Positions 53,295 to 61,229 of a DNA stretch of 64,000 nt are shown piece by piece (the first letter of the stretch is position 1; each line of letters starts with the position of its first letter). The notes below the pieces were generated by a model. The model was not told the DNA's origin and did not search any database. It saw nothing but the letters and a program-made list of their open reading frames with translations. Origin of the DNA: Flavobacterium johnsoniae UW101 (GTDB lineage: Bacteria; Bacteroidota; Bacteroidia; Flavobacteriales; Flavobacteriaceae); NCBI RefSeq assembly GCF_000016645.1, contig NC_009441.1, positions 1,736,001-1,800,000 of the forward strand, given 5' to 3'. The position numbers were made by a program, and so were the translations under genes.

Positions 53295-54539
53295 ATGAAT
53301 CAGATAAAAAAACTTCTCATAATTGGATTCGTCTGGCCTGAGCCAAATTCTTCTGCAGCAGGCGGAAGGATGATGCAGCTGATTTCTATTTTTAAAGAAA
53401 ATGGTTTTGAAATTACGTTTGCCAGTGCAGCTCTAGACAGTGATTTTATGGTTGATTTATCTGAATTTGGAATAGAAAAGAAAAGTATTGAGCTCAATTC
53501 TGCCAGTTTCGATGATTTTATAGCTGCATTAAATCCTAATGTTGTATTGTTTGATCGTTTTATGATCGAAGAACAATTTGGCTGGAGAGTAACGGAAAAG
53601 TGTCCAAATGCAATCCGAATTTTAGATACAGAAGATTTGCATTGTCTGCGAACAGCAAGGCAGAAAGCTTTTAAAGAAAACAGAAAATTTGAAATACACG
53701 ATTTGTTTTCTGAAGAAGTGGCAAAACGAGAAATTGCGAGTATTTTGAGATGTGATTTATCTCTTATTATTTCTGAATTTGAAATGGATATTCTGGAAGA
53801 TGTTTTTAGAATAAACAGAGATTTACTTTTTTATCTTCCTTTTTTAGTTGATAAAATGTCTGATAATGATCTTTTAAAATTACCTTCATTTGAAGATCGG
53901 AAAAATTTTGTTTTCATTGGCAATTTTCTTCATGAACCGAATTGGAATACAGTTCAGTATTTAAAAGAAGCAATCTGGCCTTTAATCAAGAAAGATTTTC
54001 CGGAAGCTGTTTTGGAGGTTTACGGTGCTTATCCGTCGCAAAAAGTATTACAATTGCATCAGCCAAAAAATGGATTTTTTATTATGGGAAGGGCAGAAGA
54101 TGCAAATGAAGTAGTGAAAAAGGCTCGGGTTGTTCTGGCGCCAATTCGTTTTGGGGCAGGTTTAAAAGGGAAATTGTTAGAAGCGATGCAGTGCGGAACT
54201 CCAAGTGTAACCACAACAATTGGTTCTGAAGCTATGCATGGTGTTTTGCCTTGGAATGGAATTGTTGAAAATGATCCAGAGCAGTTTTCAAAAAAAGCAA
54301 TTGCACTTTATCAGGATGAAAATCTATGGAAAGAATCTCAAAAAAATGGCGTTGTGATTATCAATGAATGTTATCAAAAAAGCAGTTATTCAGATAAATT
54401 AACGGCAATAGTAAATTCTCTGCTGACAGATTCTAAAAGCCACCGCCTTCATAATTTTATGGGCAATTTATTGCAGCATCATGCTTATAAAAGTACAATG
54501 TATATGTCTAAATGGATCGAAGCTAAAAACAAAAGCTAA
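53295..54539 (+). CDS. Glycosyltransferase (GT-B type, family 1/4-like)
   Basis: 414 residues. N-terminal Rossmann domain starts KKLLIIGFVWPEPNSSAAGGRMMQLISIF, with the acceptor-side glycine-rich loop SSAAGGR. The C-terminal half has the nucleotide-sugar binding pattern: FVFIGNFLHEPNWNTVQYLKEAIWPLI, LEVYGAYPSQ, and RVVLAPIRFGAGLKGKLLEAMQCGTPSVTT (the E-x7-E-like motif of GT4 enzymes). Donor and acceptor unknown; likely cell-surface polysaccharide or glycoprotein synthesis. Isolated gene between miaE and a peptidase gene. The stop codon lies in the terminator hairpin. Confidence 0.85.
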   Translation: MNQIKKLLIIGFVWPEPNSSAAGGRMMQLISIFKENGFEITFASAALDSDFMVDLSEFGIEKKSIELNSASFDDFIAALNPNVVLFDRFMIEEQFGWRVTEKCPNAIRILDTEDLHCLRTARQKAFKENRKFEIHDLFSEEVAKREIASILRCDLSLIISEFEMDILEDVFRINRDLLFYLPFLVDKMSDNDLLKLPSFEDRKNFVFIGNFLHEPNWNTVQYLKEAIWPLIKKDFPEAVLEVYGAYPSQKVLQLHQPKNGFFIMGRAEDANEVVKKARVVLAPIRFGAGLKGKLLEAMQCGTPSVTTTIGSEAMHGVLPWNGIVENDPEQFSKKAIALYQDENLWKESQKNGVVIINECYQKSSYSDKLTAIVNSLLTDSKSHRLHNFMGNLLQHHAYKSTMYMSKWIEAKNKS

Positions 54540-54579
54540 AAAAAACCGATTACAAAGTAATCGGTTTTTTTTAGCTTTT
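54531..54579 (+). terminator. Long perfect terminator hairpin over the stop codon
   Basis: Bases 54531-54553 are the exact reverse complement of 54557-54579: a 23-bp stem with a 3-nt loop, whose middle is AAAACCGATTAC/GTAATCGGTTTT. The stem includes the last codons and the TAA of the glycosyltransferase gene. The T-run is within the right arm. Confidence 0.8.
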
Positions 54580-54584
54580 GTTTT

Positions 54585-54658
54585 AGTCACAGTATTCAGT
54601 CACAGTGAACAGTTAGATGTGGTCTTAGGGCTGAGAACTGCGACTGAATACTGAGACT
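54585..54658. repeat. CAGTATTCAGTC-type inverted repeat
   Basis: 54585-54606 pairs with 54637-54658 at 20 of 22 positions, around CAGTATTCAGTC. Similar words (CAGTTTTCAG, GCAGTTTTAAGCTGC) occur at 37429-37484. Confidence 0.65.
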
Positions 54659-54663
54659 GGAAA

Positions 54664-56511
54664 CTATTTCACAACGCTTTCAAAAGCCTGAATTGTTGTA
54701 GCGTGATATCCAGATTTTGCTTTGTCAAAAATTTGTTTTGCCCAAGTTTTTCCTTCTGGAGTTTTGGCCATTTCTTTATACAGCATCATTACAGATCCGG
54801 TTCTGCTGCTTCCAATTAAAAATTGTTCAATTGCTGGATTTGCAGCTTTGTATTGATGACGGATTGCCTGAACAAACCATTGACGTTTAATGATGAAATT
54901 ACCTCCGTTTGTAAAATTGAATTCTTTGTCAATCGCTTCCATTTCTTTTGCCGTAATATCATCAGGAAGATGATCAATAAAATGTTGTTTTTCGGCTGTT
55001 GTAGTAATTTTTTTGCTTAAACCTGCAACACCTGTTTCTCTCCAGCTTTTTTGGATAGCGTCAATAGCGTCAAAATCTGCAGAACTTACAGGAGTTATGT
55101 TTGAAGGAATTCCGGGTTTGTAAATCCAGTCTTCCAGTTTTATTTTATCAGCCAGTGCTTTGTCGCCTTTGATAAGGTTTTCGTTGATGTATTTTACGAA
55201 ATCTTCTGTTGTAATTGATTTGAAAGCGTGTGCATCAAAATAATTTTTAATGAAAATATCAAATTTTTCACGGCCTACAGCATCTTCAATAACTCTTAAA
55301 AACGCATAACCTTTTACATAAGGAATCATGCTGATTCCGTCGTCAGGATTTCTTCCTGTCAGTGAAACTTTAAGTCTGGTGTCTGGATTTGTATCGCCAT
55401 ACTCTGCTACATTATCAACAAGTTCTTTTCGTGTGATAACGTTTTGCATTTCAAATTCTTTTTTGCCAAAAATAGCTTCTCCAATACGGTGTTCTACATA
55501 AGTTGTAAAACCTTCGTTTAACCAAATGTCATCCCAAGTTGCATTTGTAACCAGGTTTCCGCTCCAGCTGTGGCCTAATTCGTGTGCTAACAAACTTGTT
55601 AGAGATCGATCTCCTGCAATTACTCCAGGAGTTAAGAATGTTAAGTTTGGATTTTCCATACCGCCGTAAGGGAAACTTGGAGGTAAAACTAAAACATCGT
55701 AACGTCCCCAACGGTAAGGTCCGTATAATTTTTCGGCCGCAACCACCATTTTCCCGAGTTCAGCAAATTCCCATGCCGACTTTTTCAGCATTGATGGTTC
55801 TGCATATACTCCGGTTCTGTTGTCAATTGCCTGAAATTCAATATCTCCAACTGCAATTGCCATTAAGTAAGATGGAATTGCTTTGTCTTGTTTAAAGGTA
55901 TAAACTCCTGTGTCGTTTTTTTTCTGCGGATTTACAGCGCTCATTACAGCTAACAGATCTTTGGGAACGGTAACTTTTGCATTGTAGGTAAAACGAATTC
56001 CTGGTGAATCCTGACAAGGAATCCAGGTTCTTGACCAAACGCTTTCTCCTTGTGAGAATAGAAAAGGTTTCTTTTTATCGGCAGTTTGTGCAGGTGTTAA
56101 CCATTGTAATGCAACAGCATCTTTAGTTGTGCTGTAATAGATATTTACTTTGGTTGTATTTGGTTCGATTGTAACATGAAGTGGTTTTCCGTGAAACTCA
56201 ACATCTTTTCCAAGTTCGAATTTGGTTTCTTTTTCGTCGTCGCCTAAAGTTACTTTGGTAATGTTTAGTGTGTTTTCGTCGAAAATAATTTCATTTCCTT
56301 TACTGATATTGTCAATAGTCCAGGAAGCTTTTCCTGAAATTGTCTGTGTATCAAAATCAACTTTAATGTCAAGATCAAGATGCTTTACTACTGCAAGTTC
56401 TGGTTTAGAGTAGCTGTGTTCATCTGTAACAACTGTTGTTTTTTCTGTTTGTTCCTTTTTCTGGCAGGCAATTGCTGTAAGAAATAAGATTAGAAAGGTT
56501 AGTTTTTTCAT
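54664..56511 (-). CDS. M1 family metallopeptidase (LTA4H-like)
   Basis: 615-residue zinc aminopeptidase; lipoprotein signal MKKLTFLILFLTAIAC (Cys16). Zinc site His310-Glu311-x-x-His314 in AHELGHSWSGN and Glu333 in WLNEGFTTYVEH. The exopeptidase motif YGGMENPNLTF precedes it (about 286-296). The C-terminal helical domain (about 475-610) is of the leukotriene A4 hydrolase type. Probably trims peptides in the periplasm. It lies downstream of pdhC but is separated by a strong terminator, so it is independent. Confidence 0.93.
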   Translation of the reverse strand: MKKLTFLILFLTAIACQKKEQTEKTTVVTDEHSYSKPELAVVKHLDLDIKVDFDTQTISGKASWTIDNISKGNEIIFDENTLNITKVTLGDDEKETKFELGKDVEFHGKPLHVTIEPNTTKVNIYYSTTKDAVALQWLTPAQTADKKKPFLFSQGESVWSRTWIPCQDSPGIRFTYNAKVTVPKDLLAVMSAVNPQKKNDTGVYTFKQDKAIPSYLMAIAVGDIEFQAIDNRTGVYAEPSMLKKSAWEFAELGKMVVAAEKLYGPYRWGRYDVLVLPPSFPYGGMENPNLTFLTPGVIAGDRSLTSLLAHELGHSWSGNLVTNATWDDIWLNEGFTTYVEHRIGEAIFGKKEFEMQNVITRKELVDNVAEYGDTNPDTRLKVSLTGRNPDDGISMIPYVKGYAFLRVIEDAVGREKFDIFIKNYFDAHAFKSITTEDFVKYINENLIKGDKALADKIKLEDWIYKPGIPSNITPVSSADFDAIDAIQKSWRETGVAGLSKKITTTAEKQHFIDHLPDDITAKEMEAIDKEFNFTNGGNFIIKRQWFVQAIRHQYKAANPAIEQFLIGSSRTGSVMMLYKEMAKTPEGKTWAKQIFDKAKSGYHATTIQAFESVVK

Positions 56512-56548
56512 TTTGTGAAGTTATTGGATTTGAAGAGGGAAATTAAAT

Positions 56549-56587
56549 AAAAAATCCCGTCCCGAAAAACTTCGGGACGGGATTTAA
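56549..56587 (-). terminator. Terminator of the pdhA-pdhC operon
   Basis: AAATCCCGTCCCGAA (56552-56566) pairs perfectly with 56571-56585; on the - strand it is followed by TTTTTATTT. Confidence 0.9.
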
Positions 56588-56605
56588 TTATAAAATTAAC
56601 AAAGA

Positions 56606-58243
56606 TTACGCCAGCATAGTAACCGGGCTTTCGATGTATTGTTTTAATGTTTGTAAGAACTGAGCTCCAGTTGCTCCGTCGATTGTTCTGTGGTCACAAG
56701 CTAATGATAACATCATTGTGTTTCCAACTACGATTTGACCGTTTTTAACTACTGGTTTCTCAACAATTGCACCTACAGAAAGGATTGCAGAGTTTGGCTG
56801 GTTGATAATTGAATTGAATTCAGTAATACCAAACATACCCAGGTTAGATACTGTAAAAGTACTTCCTTCCATTTCTTGTGGTCCCAATTTTTTGTTTTTA
56901 GCTCTTCCGGCAAGATCTCTTACTGAACCGCCAATTTGAGATAAACTCATAGCGTCAGTAAATTTCAATACAGGAACTACTAATCCGTCTTCAACAGCTA
57001 CAGCAACACCAATGTTTACGTGGTGGTTGATGATGATAGCATCTTCTTTCCAAGTAGAGTTGATTTTTGGGTGTTTTTTCAATGCTAAAGCACAAGCTTT
57101 GATTACCATATCGTTGAAAGATACTTTTGTATCCGGAACGCTGTTGATAGCAGCTCTTGCCTGCATTGCTTCGTCCATACTTACTTCGATCACTAAGTTG
57201 TAGTGAGGCGCAGTGAATAAAGATTCTGAAAGACGTTTTGCAATGATTTTACGCATTTGAGAGTTTTTGATCTCTTCTGTGTAAACTTCTCCGGCAGGAA
57301 CAAATACTTTTGGTGCAGCAGGAGCAGATGCTTCTTGTTTAGCAGCAGGTGCAGAAGCAGCAGTTTGTGCTTGAGCAGATGGAGTAAAGTTTTCGATATC
57401 GCTTTTTACGATACGTCCGTTTTCTCCAGATCCTTTAACCTGGCTTAATTGGATTCCTTTGTCAGAAGCGATTTTTTTAGCTAAAGGTGAAGCCAAAATT
57501 CTTCCTCCGTTTGAAGTTTCAGCAGCAGCTTCTGGTGCTTTTTCAGCAGCAGGTGCAGCTTTTTCTTCTGCAGCAGGAGTACTTGCAGTTGCAGCGCCTC
57601 CAGCAGTATAATTTTCAGCAATTCCAGAGATGTCAGTTCCTGCAGGTCCAATGATAGCTAATAAGCTGTCAACTGGTGCAGTATTTCCTTCCTGAATTCC
57701 GATGTATAATAATGTTCCAGCATTGAAAGACTCAAACTCCATAGTAGCTTTGTCTGTTTCAATTTCTGCTAAAATATCTCCTTCAGCTACTGTATCACCA
57801 ACTTTTTTCAACCAAGTTGCTACAGTACCTTCAGTCATTGTATCACTCAAACGAGGCATAGTTACAACTACAACTCCTTTTGGTAATTCAGCTGCTTTTG
57901 CAGGAGCAGCAGTTTCAGTTTTTGCTTCAGCAGCAGGAGCATCCGCTTTTGGAGCTTCGGCAGCTGGAGCGTCACCACCAGCTAAAAGGGCAGAAATATC
58001 TTCTCCTTCTTTACCAATGATTGCTAATAATGAGTCAACCGGAGCAGTTTCTCCAGCTTGAATTCCGATATGTAAAAGAGTTCCTTCGTTAAAAGATTCG
58101 AACTCCATTGTTGCTTTGTCTGTTTCGATTTCAGCTAAGATATCACCTTCGCTTACTTTGTCGCCTACTTTTTTAAGCCAAGTTGCTACCGTTCCTTCCG
58201 TCATTGTATCGCTCAAACGAGGCATAGTTACTTTAATTGCCAT
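56606..58243 (-). CDS. pdhC: Pyruvate dehydrogenase E2, dihydrolipoamide acetyltransferase
   Basis: 545 residues. Two N-terminal lipoyl domains, each with MPRLSDTMTEGTVATWLKKVGD and the lipoyl-lysine in ETDKATMEF (Lys43 and Lys165); Ala/Pro/Glu-rich linkers; the E1/E3-binding domain (about 246-285, RILASPLAKKIASDKGIQLSQVKGSGENGRI); and the catalytic domain (about 320-545) with the active-site His in SLACDHRTIDGATGAQFL. Transfers acetyl groups to CoA, linking glycolysis to the TCA cycle. Start lies 5 bp after pdhA ends. The E1 beta and E3 genes are not here. Confidence 0.96.
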   Translation of the reverse strand: MAIKVTMPRLSDTMTEGTVATWLKKVGDKVSEGDILAEIETDKATMEFESFNEGTLLHIGIQAGETAPVDSLLAIIGKEGEDISALLAGGDAPAAEAPKADAPAAEAKTETAAPAKAAELPKGVVVVTMPRLSDTMTEGTVATWLKKVGDTVAEGDILAEIETDKATMEFESFNAGTLLYIGIQEGNTAPVDSLLAIIGPAGTDISGIAENYTAGGAATASTPAAEEKAAPAAEKAPEAAAETSNGGRILASPLAKKIASDKGIQLSQVKGSGENGRIVKSDIENFTPSAQAQTAASAPAAKQEASAPAAPKVFVPAGEVYTEEIKNSQMRKIIAKRLSESLFTAPHYNLVIEVSMDEAMQARAAINSVPDTKVSFNDMVIKACALALKKHPKINSTWKEDAIIINHHVNIGVAVAVEDGLVVPVLKFTDAMSLSQIGGSVRDLAGRAKNKKLGPQEMEGSTFTVSNLGMFGITEFNSIINQPNSAILSVGAIVEKPVVKNGQIVVGNTMMLSLACDHRTIDGATGAQFLQTLKQYIESPVTMLA

Positions 58244-58248
58244 AATTC

Positions 58249-59247
58249 TTATAATTTATGAGGTGTAAATGGATAGTCTTCTTGTGCGTATACTACATCG
58301 TATAATTGTTGTAAGTCTGGGTATGGAGATTCTTCAGCGAATTTCGCACACTCTTCAACTAAGTCTTTAACTCTTTGGTCAATTACTTCAATTTCTTCTG
58401 CTGTAGCATATTTTTGATCCAAGATTACGTCAAGAACCTGCGTAATTGGGTCGATTTTTTTGTACTCTTCAACCTCTTCTTTAGAACGGTATAATTGTGC
58501 ATCAGACATAGAGTGTCCTCTGTAACGGTACGTTTTCATTTCAAGGAAAGTTGGTCCGTCTCCACGGCGAGCTCTTTCGATAGCTTCGTGCATTGCTTCA
58601 GCAACTTTTACAGGGTTCATTCCGTCAACAGGTCCGCAAGGCATTTCGTAACCTAAACCTAATTTCCAGATGTCAGTGTGGTTTGCAGTTCTTTCTACAG
58701 AAGTTCCCATTGCATAACCATTGTTTTCAACGATAAATACAACTGGAAGTTTCCATAACATAGCCATGTTGAAAGCTTCGTGAAGAGAACCTTGTCTAGC
58801 AGCTCCGTCACCAAAGTAAGTCATGGTAACACCGCCAGTATTGAAATATTTATCTGCAAAAGCAATACCAGCTCCTACAGGAATTTGAGCTCCTACGATT
58901 CCGTGTCCACCGTAAAAACCATGTTCTTTAGAGAAAATGTGCATTGAACCTCCCATGCCTTTAGAAGTTCCAGTTGCTTTTCCTAAAAGCTCAGCCATTA
59001 CGTTTCTAGGATCAACTCCCATACCAATTGGCTGAACGTGGTTTCTGTAAGCAGTAATCATTTTGTCTTTAGTCAAGTCCATAGCGTGCAGTGCACCCGC
59101 TAATACAGCTTCCTGACCATTATATAAGTGTAGAAAACCTCTAACTTTTTGTTGAATGTATAATGCTGCAAGTTTGTCTTCAAACTTTCTCCAAAGCAGC
59201 ATGTCCTCATACCACTTTAAATATACCTCTTTTGTAACTTCTTTCAT
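58249..59247 (-). CDS. pdhA: Pyruvate dehydrogenase E1 component, alpha subunit
   Basis: 332 residues. Thiamine diphosphate motif GDGAARQGSLHEAFNMAMLWKLPVVFIVENNGYAMGT (about 147-182), and the conserved GFLHLYNGQEAVLAG and GGHGIVGAQIPVGAGIAFA segments. The RYRGHSMSDAQLYR loop contains the phosphorylation-loop region of eukaryotic E1 alpha. It decarboxylates pyruvate together with E1 beta, encoded elsewhere. Forms a two-gene operon with pdhC. The gap 59248-59407 holds a -7 candidate. Confidence 0.96.
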   Translation of the reverse strand: MKEVTKEVYLKWYEDMLLWRKFEDKLAALYIQQKVRGFLHLYNGQEAVLAGALHAMDLTKDKMITAYRNHVQPIGMGVDPRNVMAELLGKATGTSKGMGGSMHIFSKEHGFYGGHGIVGAQIPVGAGIAFADKYFNTGGVTMTYFGDGAARQGSLHEAFNMAMLWKLPVVFIVENNGYAMGTSVERTANHTDIWKLGLGYEMPCGPVDGMNPVKVAEAMHEAIERARRGDGPTFLEMKTYRYRGHSMSDAQLYRSKEEVEEYKKIDPITQVLDVILDQKYATAEEIEVIDQRVKDLVEECAKFAEESPYPDLQQLYDVVYAQEDYPFTPHKL

Positions 59248-59349
59248 CTGAATTCTTTCTTTTGCTAAAGTTGTTTGTGTTATCGATTATTGTTGCCTGT
59301 AACGCAAAATAGTTTCCTCCCACAAATTTGCGCCCGAAAGGTCGGGATG

Positions 59350-59357
59350 CAAAAATA
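59350..59357 (-). promoter_or_regulatory. Possible -7 element of pdhA-pdhC
   Basis: TATTTTTG on the - strand fits TAnnTTTG; 102 nt lie between it and the pdhA ATG. No clear -33 element. Confidence 0.4.
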
Positions 59358-59407
59358 AGACATTACATTTAAGAACTAAAATTAAAACGATACTTTTTGG
59401 CTTTTTT

Positions 59408-59890
59408 TTACAAGAACTTTTTATCAAACATAAAAGGCAGTAAATTTTTTAGGGATGCTGATTTGTAAACTTCACCTATTTCACCCATAAAATAAATTTC
59501 GATAGGGGTGTCTTGTTTGATTTCATATTCTGCAATCGACTGACGGCAAGAACCGCACGGCGGAATTGGTGCCTGAGTTTGATTTGTGTCTGAAGCTGCA
59601 GTAATTGCCATTTTTAAAATTTTAGCTTCGGGATAAATACTTCCGGCATAAAAAATGGCTGTCCTTTCTGCGCATAAACCTGACGGATATGCGGCGTTTT
59701 CCTGATTAGATCCTAGAATTACTTTTCCATTATCGAGAAGTAAGGCGGCTCCAACTCTAAATTTTGAATAAGGAGCGTATGCTTTTTTACGAATTTCGAT
59801 GGCTTGATTCATTAAATCCTGAACATCCTGAGAAAGCTCATTGATGGTGTCGTAAATAGTGAATGACGATGTAATGCTTATTTCTTTCAT
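59408..59890 (-). CDS. cdd: Cytidine deaminase
   Basis: 160 residues, zinc-dependent homotetramer-type Cdd. The zinc ligand Cys and catalytic Glu lie in GLCAERTAIFYAG; the other cysteines in PPCGSCRQSIAEYE. SKFRVGAALLLDNGKVILGSNQENAAYPSG is the substrate-binding strand (Asn-x-Glu). Converts cytidine and deoxycytidine to uridine forms in pyrimidine salvage. It lies between porV and pdhA on the same strand, but a terminator precedes it (59904-59941). Confidence 0.94.
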   Translation of the reverse strand: MKEISITSSFTIYDTINELSQDVQDLMNQAIEIRKKAYAPYSKFRVGAALLLDNGKVILGSNQENAAYPSGLCAERTAIFYAGSIYPEAKILKMAITAASDTNQTQAPIPPCGSCRQSIAEYEIKQDTPIEIYFMGEIGEVYKSASLKNLLPFMFDKKFL

Positions 59891-59903
59891 TTTATTTTGA
59901 GGA

Positions 59904-59941
59904 AAAAAAATCCAAATTTCTAAAATGCAGAAATTTGGATT
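59904..59941 (-). terminator. Terminator after porV
   Basis: AATCCAAATTTCT (59909-59921) pairs with AGAAATTTGGATT (59929-59941); on the - strand a T-run follows. Confidence 0.85.
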
Positions 59942-59965
59942 GTTAGTTTTCTTTATGTTTTTTAT

Positions 59966-61174
59966 TTAGTACGTTTCGTATTTGTCGCCAAAGTTAAAGG
60001 TTAAAGAGAAACGAAGTGTATTTTCTAAAGGATTTTTAACTTTTGATGCAGAGAATAAGTATGAAACATCAACTTTTATCATGCTGTATTTAAATCCTGC
60101 TCCTAAAGAGAAGAATTGTTTAGCTCCTTTCATAGGGCTTTCGTGGTAGTATCCTAAACGCATTGCAAAAGCATCCTGATACATATATTCTGCAGCAGCG
60201 CTATAGGTGATTTCTTTTAATTCTTCGCTGAATCCGCCCGGAGCATCTCCAAAAGATTTGAAAATTCCAGATACCCAGCCAATATCTTTGTATTTTTTAT
60301 AGTTTGCTTCGTCAGCCTGACTCTGTGAAATATCACCCGGATCAGTAAAGTCACCGTCTCCGTTAGCATCGTAAGGTGTTCCAGGTCCCGGAGGAGTTGG
60401 TACTAAAAGTTTTGTAAGTTCAAGGCTTACTCCAAGTTTGTTGTAATCATCAAAAATAAAATCAAAACCTCCACCAACTCTTAAATTAGCCGGTAAAAAG
60501 TTGGCGCTTAAATCGTCATGGTCGTAGCTTATTTTTGGTCCTAAATTCTGGATATTGAAACCAGCTCTCCATCTACCATTAAAGTCAGAATAAGCGATTT
60601 CTTCTGATTGATAAAATCCGGCAACATCTACAGCAAAAGAACCTGCTGCTGATGCATCAATTTCTTCGGTTGCTACTTTTAAATTAGAGCGAATATATCT
60701 TGCTGCAACTGCCATAGAGAATGTTTCGCTTAATTTTAATGAATAAGATCCGTCAAGAGCAAATTCATTTGGATTTACTTCTCTTGTAGGTTCGTTAGGA
60801 TCTCCGGTTTGTCTCAGTTCAATTCCTCCAAAACCAAAATAACGGAAACTACCGGCAAAGGCGCTTCGGTCATTAATTTTGTTGTAATATGTAACCTGAC
60901 CAAGAGAAATATCATTGGCAAGATCTGTTAAATAAGGAGTGTAGCTGATAGAAAGTCCCTGCGCATCTTCTGCAAAAGCATATTTGGCAGGATTCCATTG
61001 TTGAGAAAAAACATCTGAAGAAGTTGCAACACCCTGGTCTCCTAAACCAGCTGCTCTCGCATCGGCTGCTACTAATAAAAATGGTACTCCAGTTGTGATA
61101 GGGCGCTCAATATCTTGGGCTTTTGCGAATGTGGTAATTAATAGGCAAATTAATAGAAGCGATATTTTTTTCAT
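59966..61174 (-). CDS. porV: Type IX secretion system outer-membrane protein PorV
   Basis: 402 residues with a signal peptide (MKKISLLLICLLITTFAKAQ). FadL-like barrel starting PITTGVPFLLVAADARAAGLGDQGVATSSDVFSQQWNPAKYAFA, the mark of PorV/LptO. Long loop with DANGDGDFTDPGD; the C-terminus is MIKVDVSYLFSASKVKNPLENTLRFSLTFNFGD, a barrel-closing strand. PorV carries T9SS substrates from the translocon SprA to the PorU sortase complex. It lies 41 bp after porU on the same strand but has its own promoter. Confidence 0.94.
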   Translation of the reverse strand: MKKISLLLICLLITTFAKAQDIERPITTGVPFLLVAADARAAGLGDQGVATSSDVFSQQWNPAKYAFAEDAQGLSISYTPYLTDLANDISLGQVTYYNKINDRSAFAGSFRYFGFGGIELRQTGDPNEPTREVNPNEFALDGSYSLKLSETFSMAVAARYIRSNLKVATEEIDASAAGSFAVDVAGFYQSEEIAYSDFNGRWRAGFNIQNLGPKISYDHDDLSANFLPANLRVGGGFDFIFDDYNKLGVSLELTKLLVPTPPGPGTPYDANGDGDFTDPGDISQSQADEANYKKYKDIGWVSGIFKSFGDAPGGFSEELKEITYSAAAEYMYQDAFAMRLGYYHESPMKGAKQFFSLGAGFKYSMIKVDVSYLFSASKVKNPLENTLRFSLTFNFGDKYETY

Positions 61175-61200
61175 TTGTGGGCGTAATGGTATTTATGTTA

Positions 61201-61229
61201 CAAATATATACAATATTATAGAATGACAA
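61201..61229 (-). promoter_or_regulatory. Promoter of porV in the 3' end of porU
   Basis: On the - strand TTG (61229-61227), 18 nt, TATATTTG (61208-61201): a good consensus match, overlapping the last codons of porU (stop 61218-61216). The porV ATG is 27 nt further on. Confidence 0.65.
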
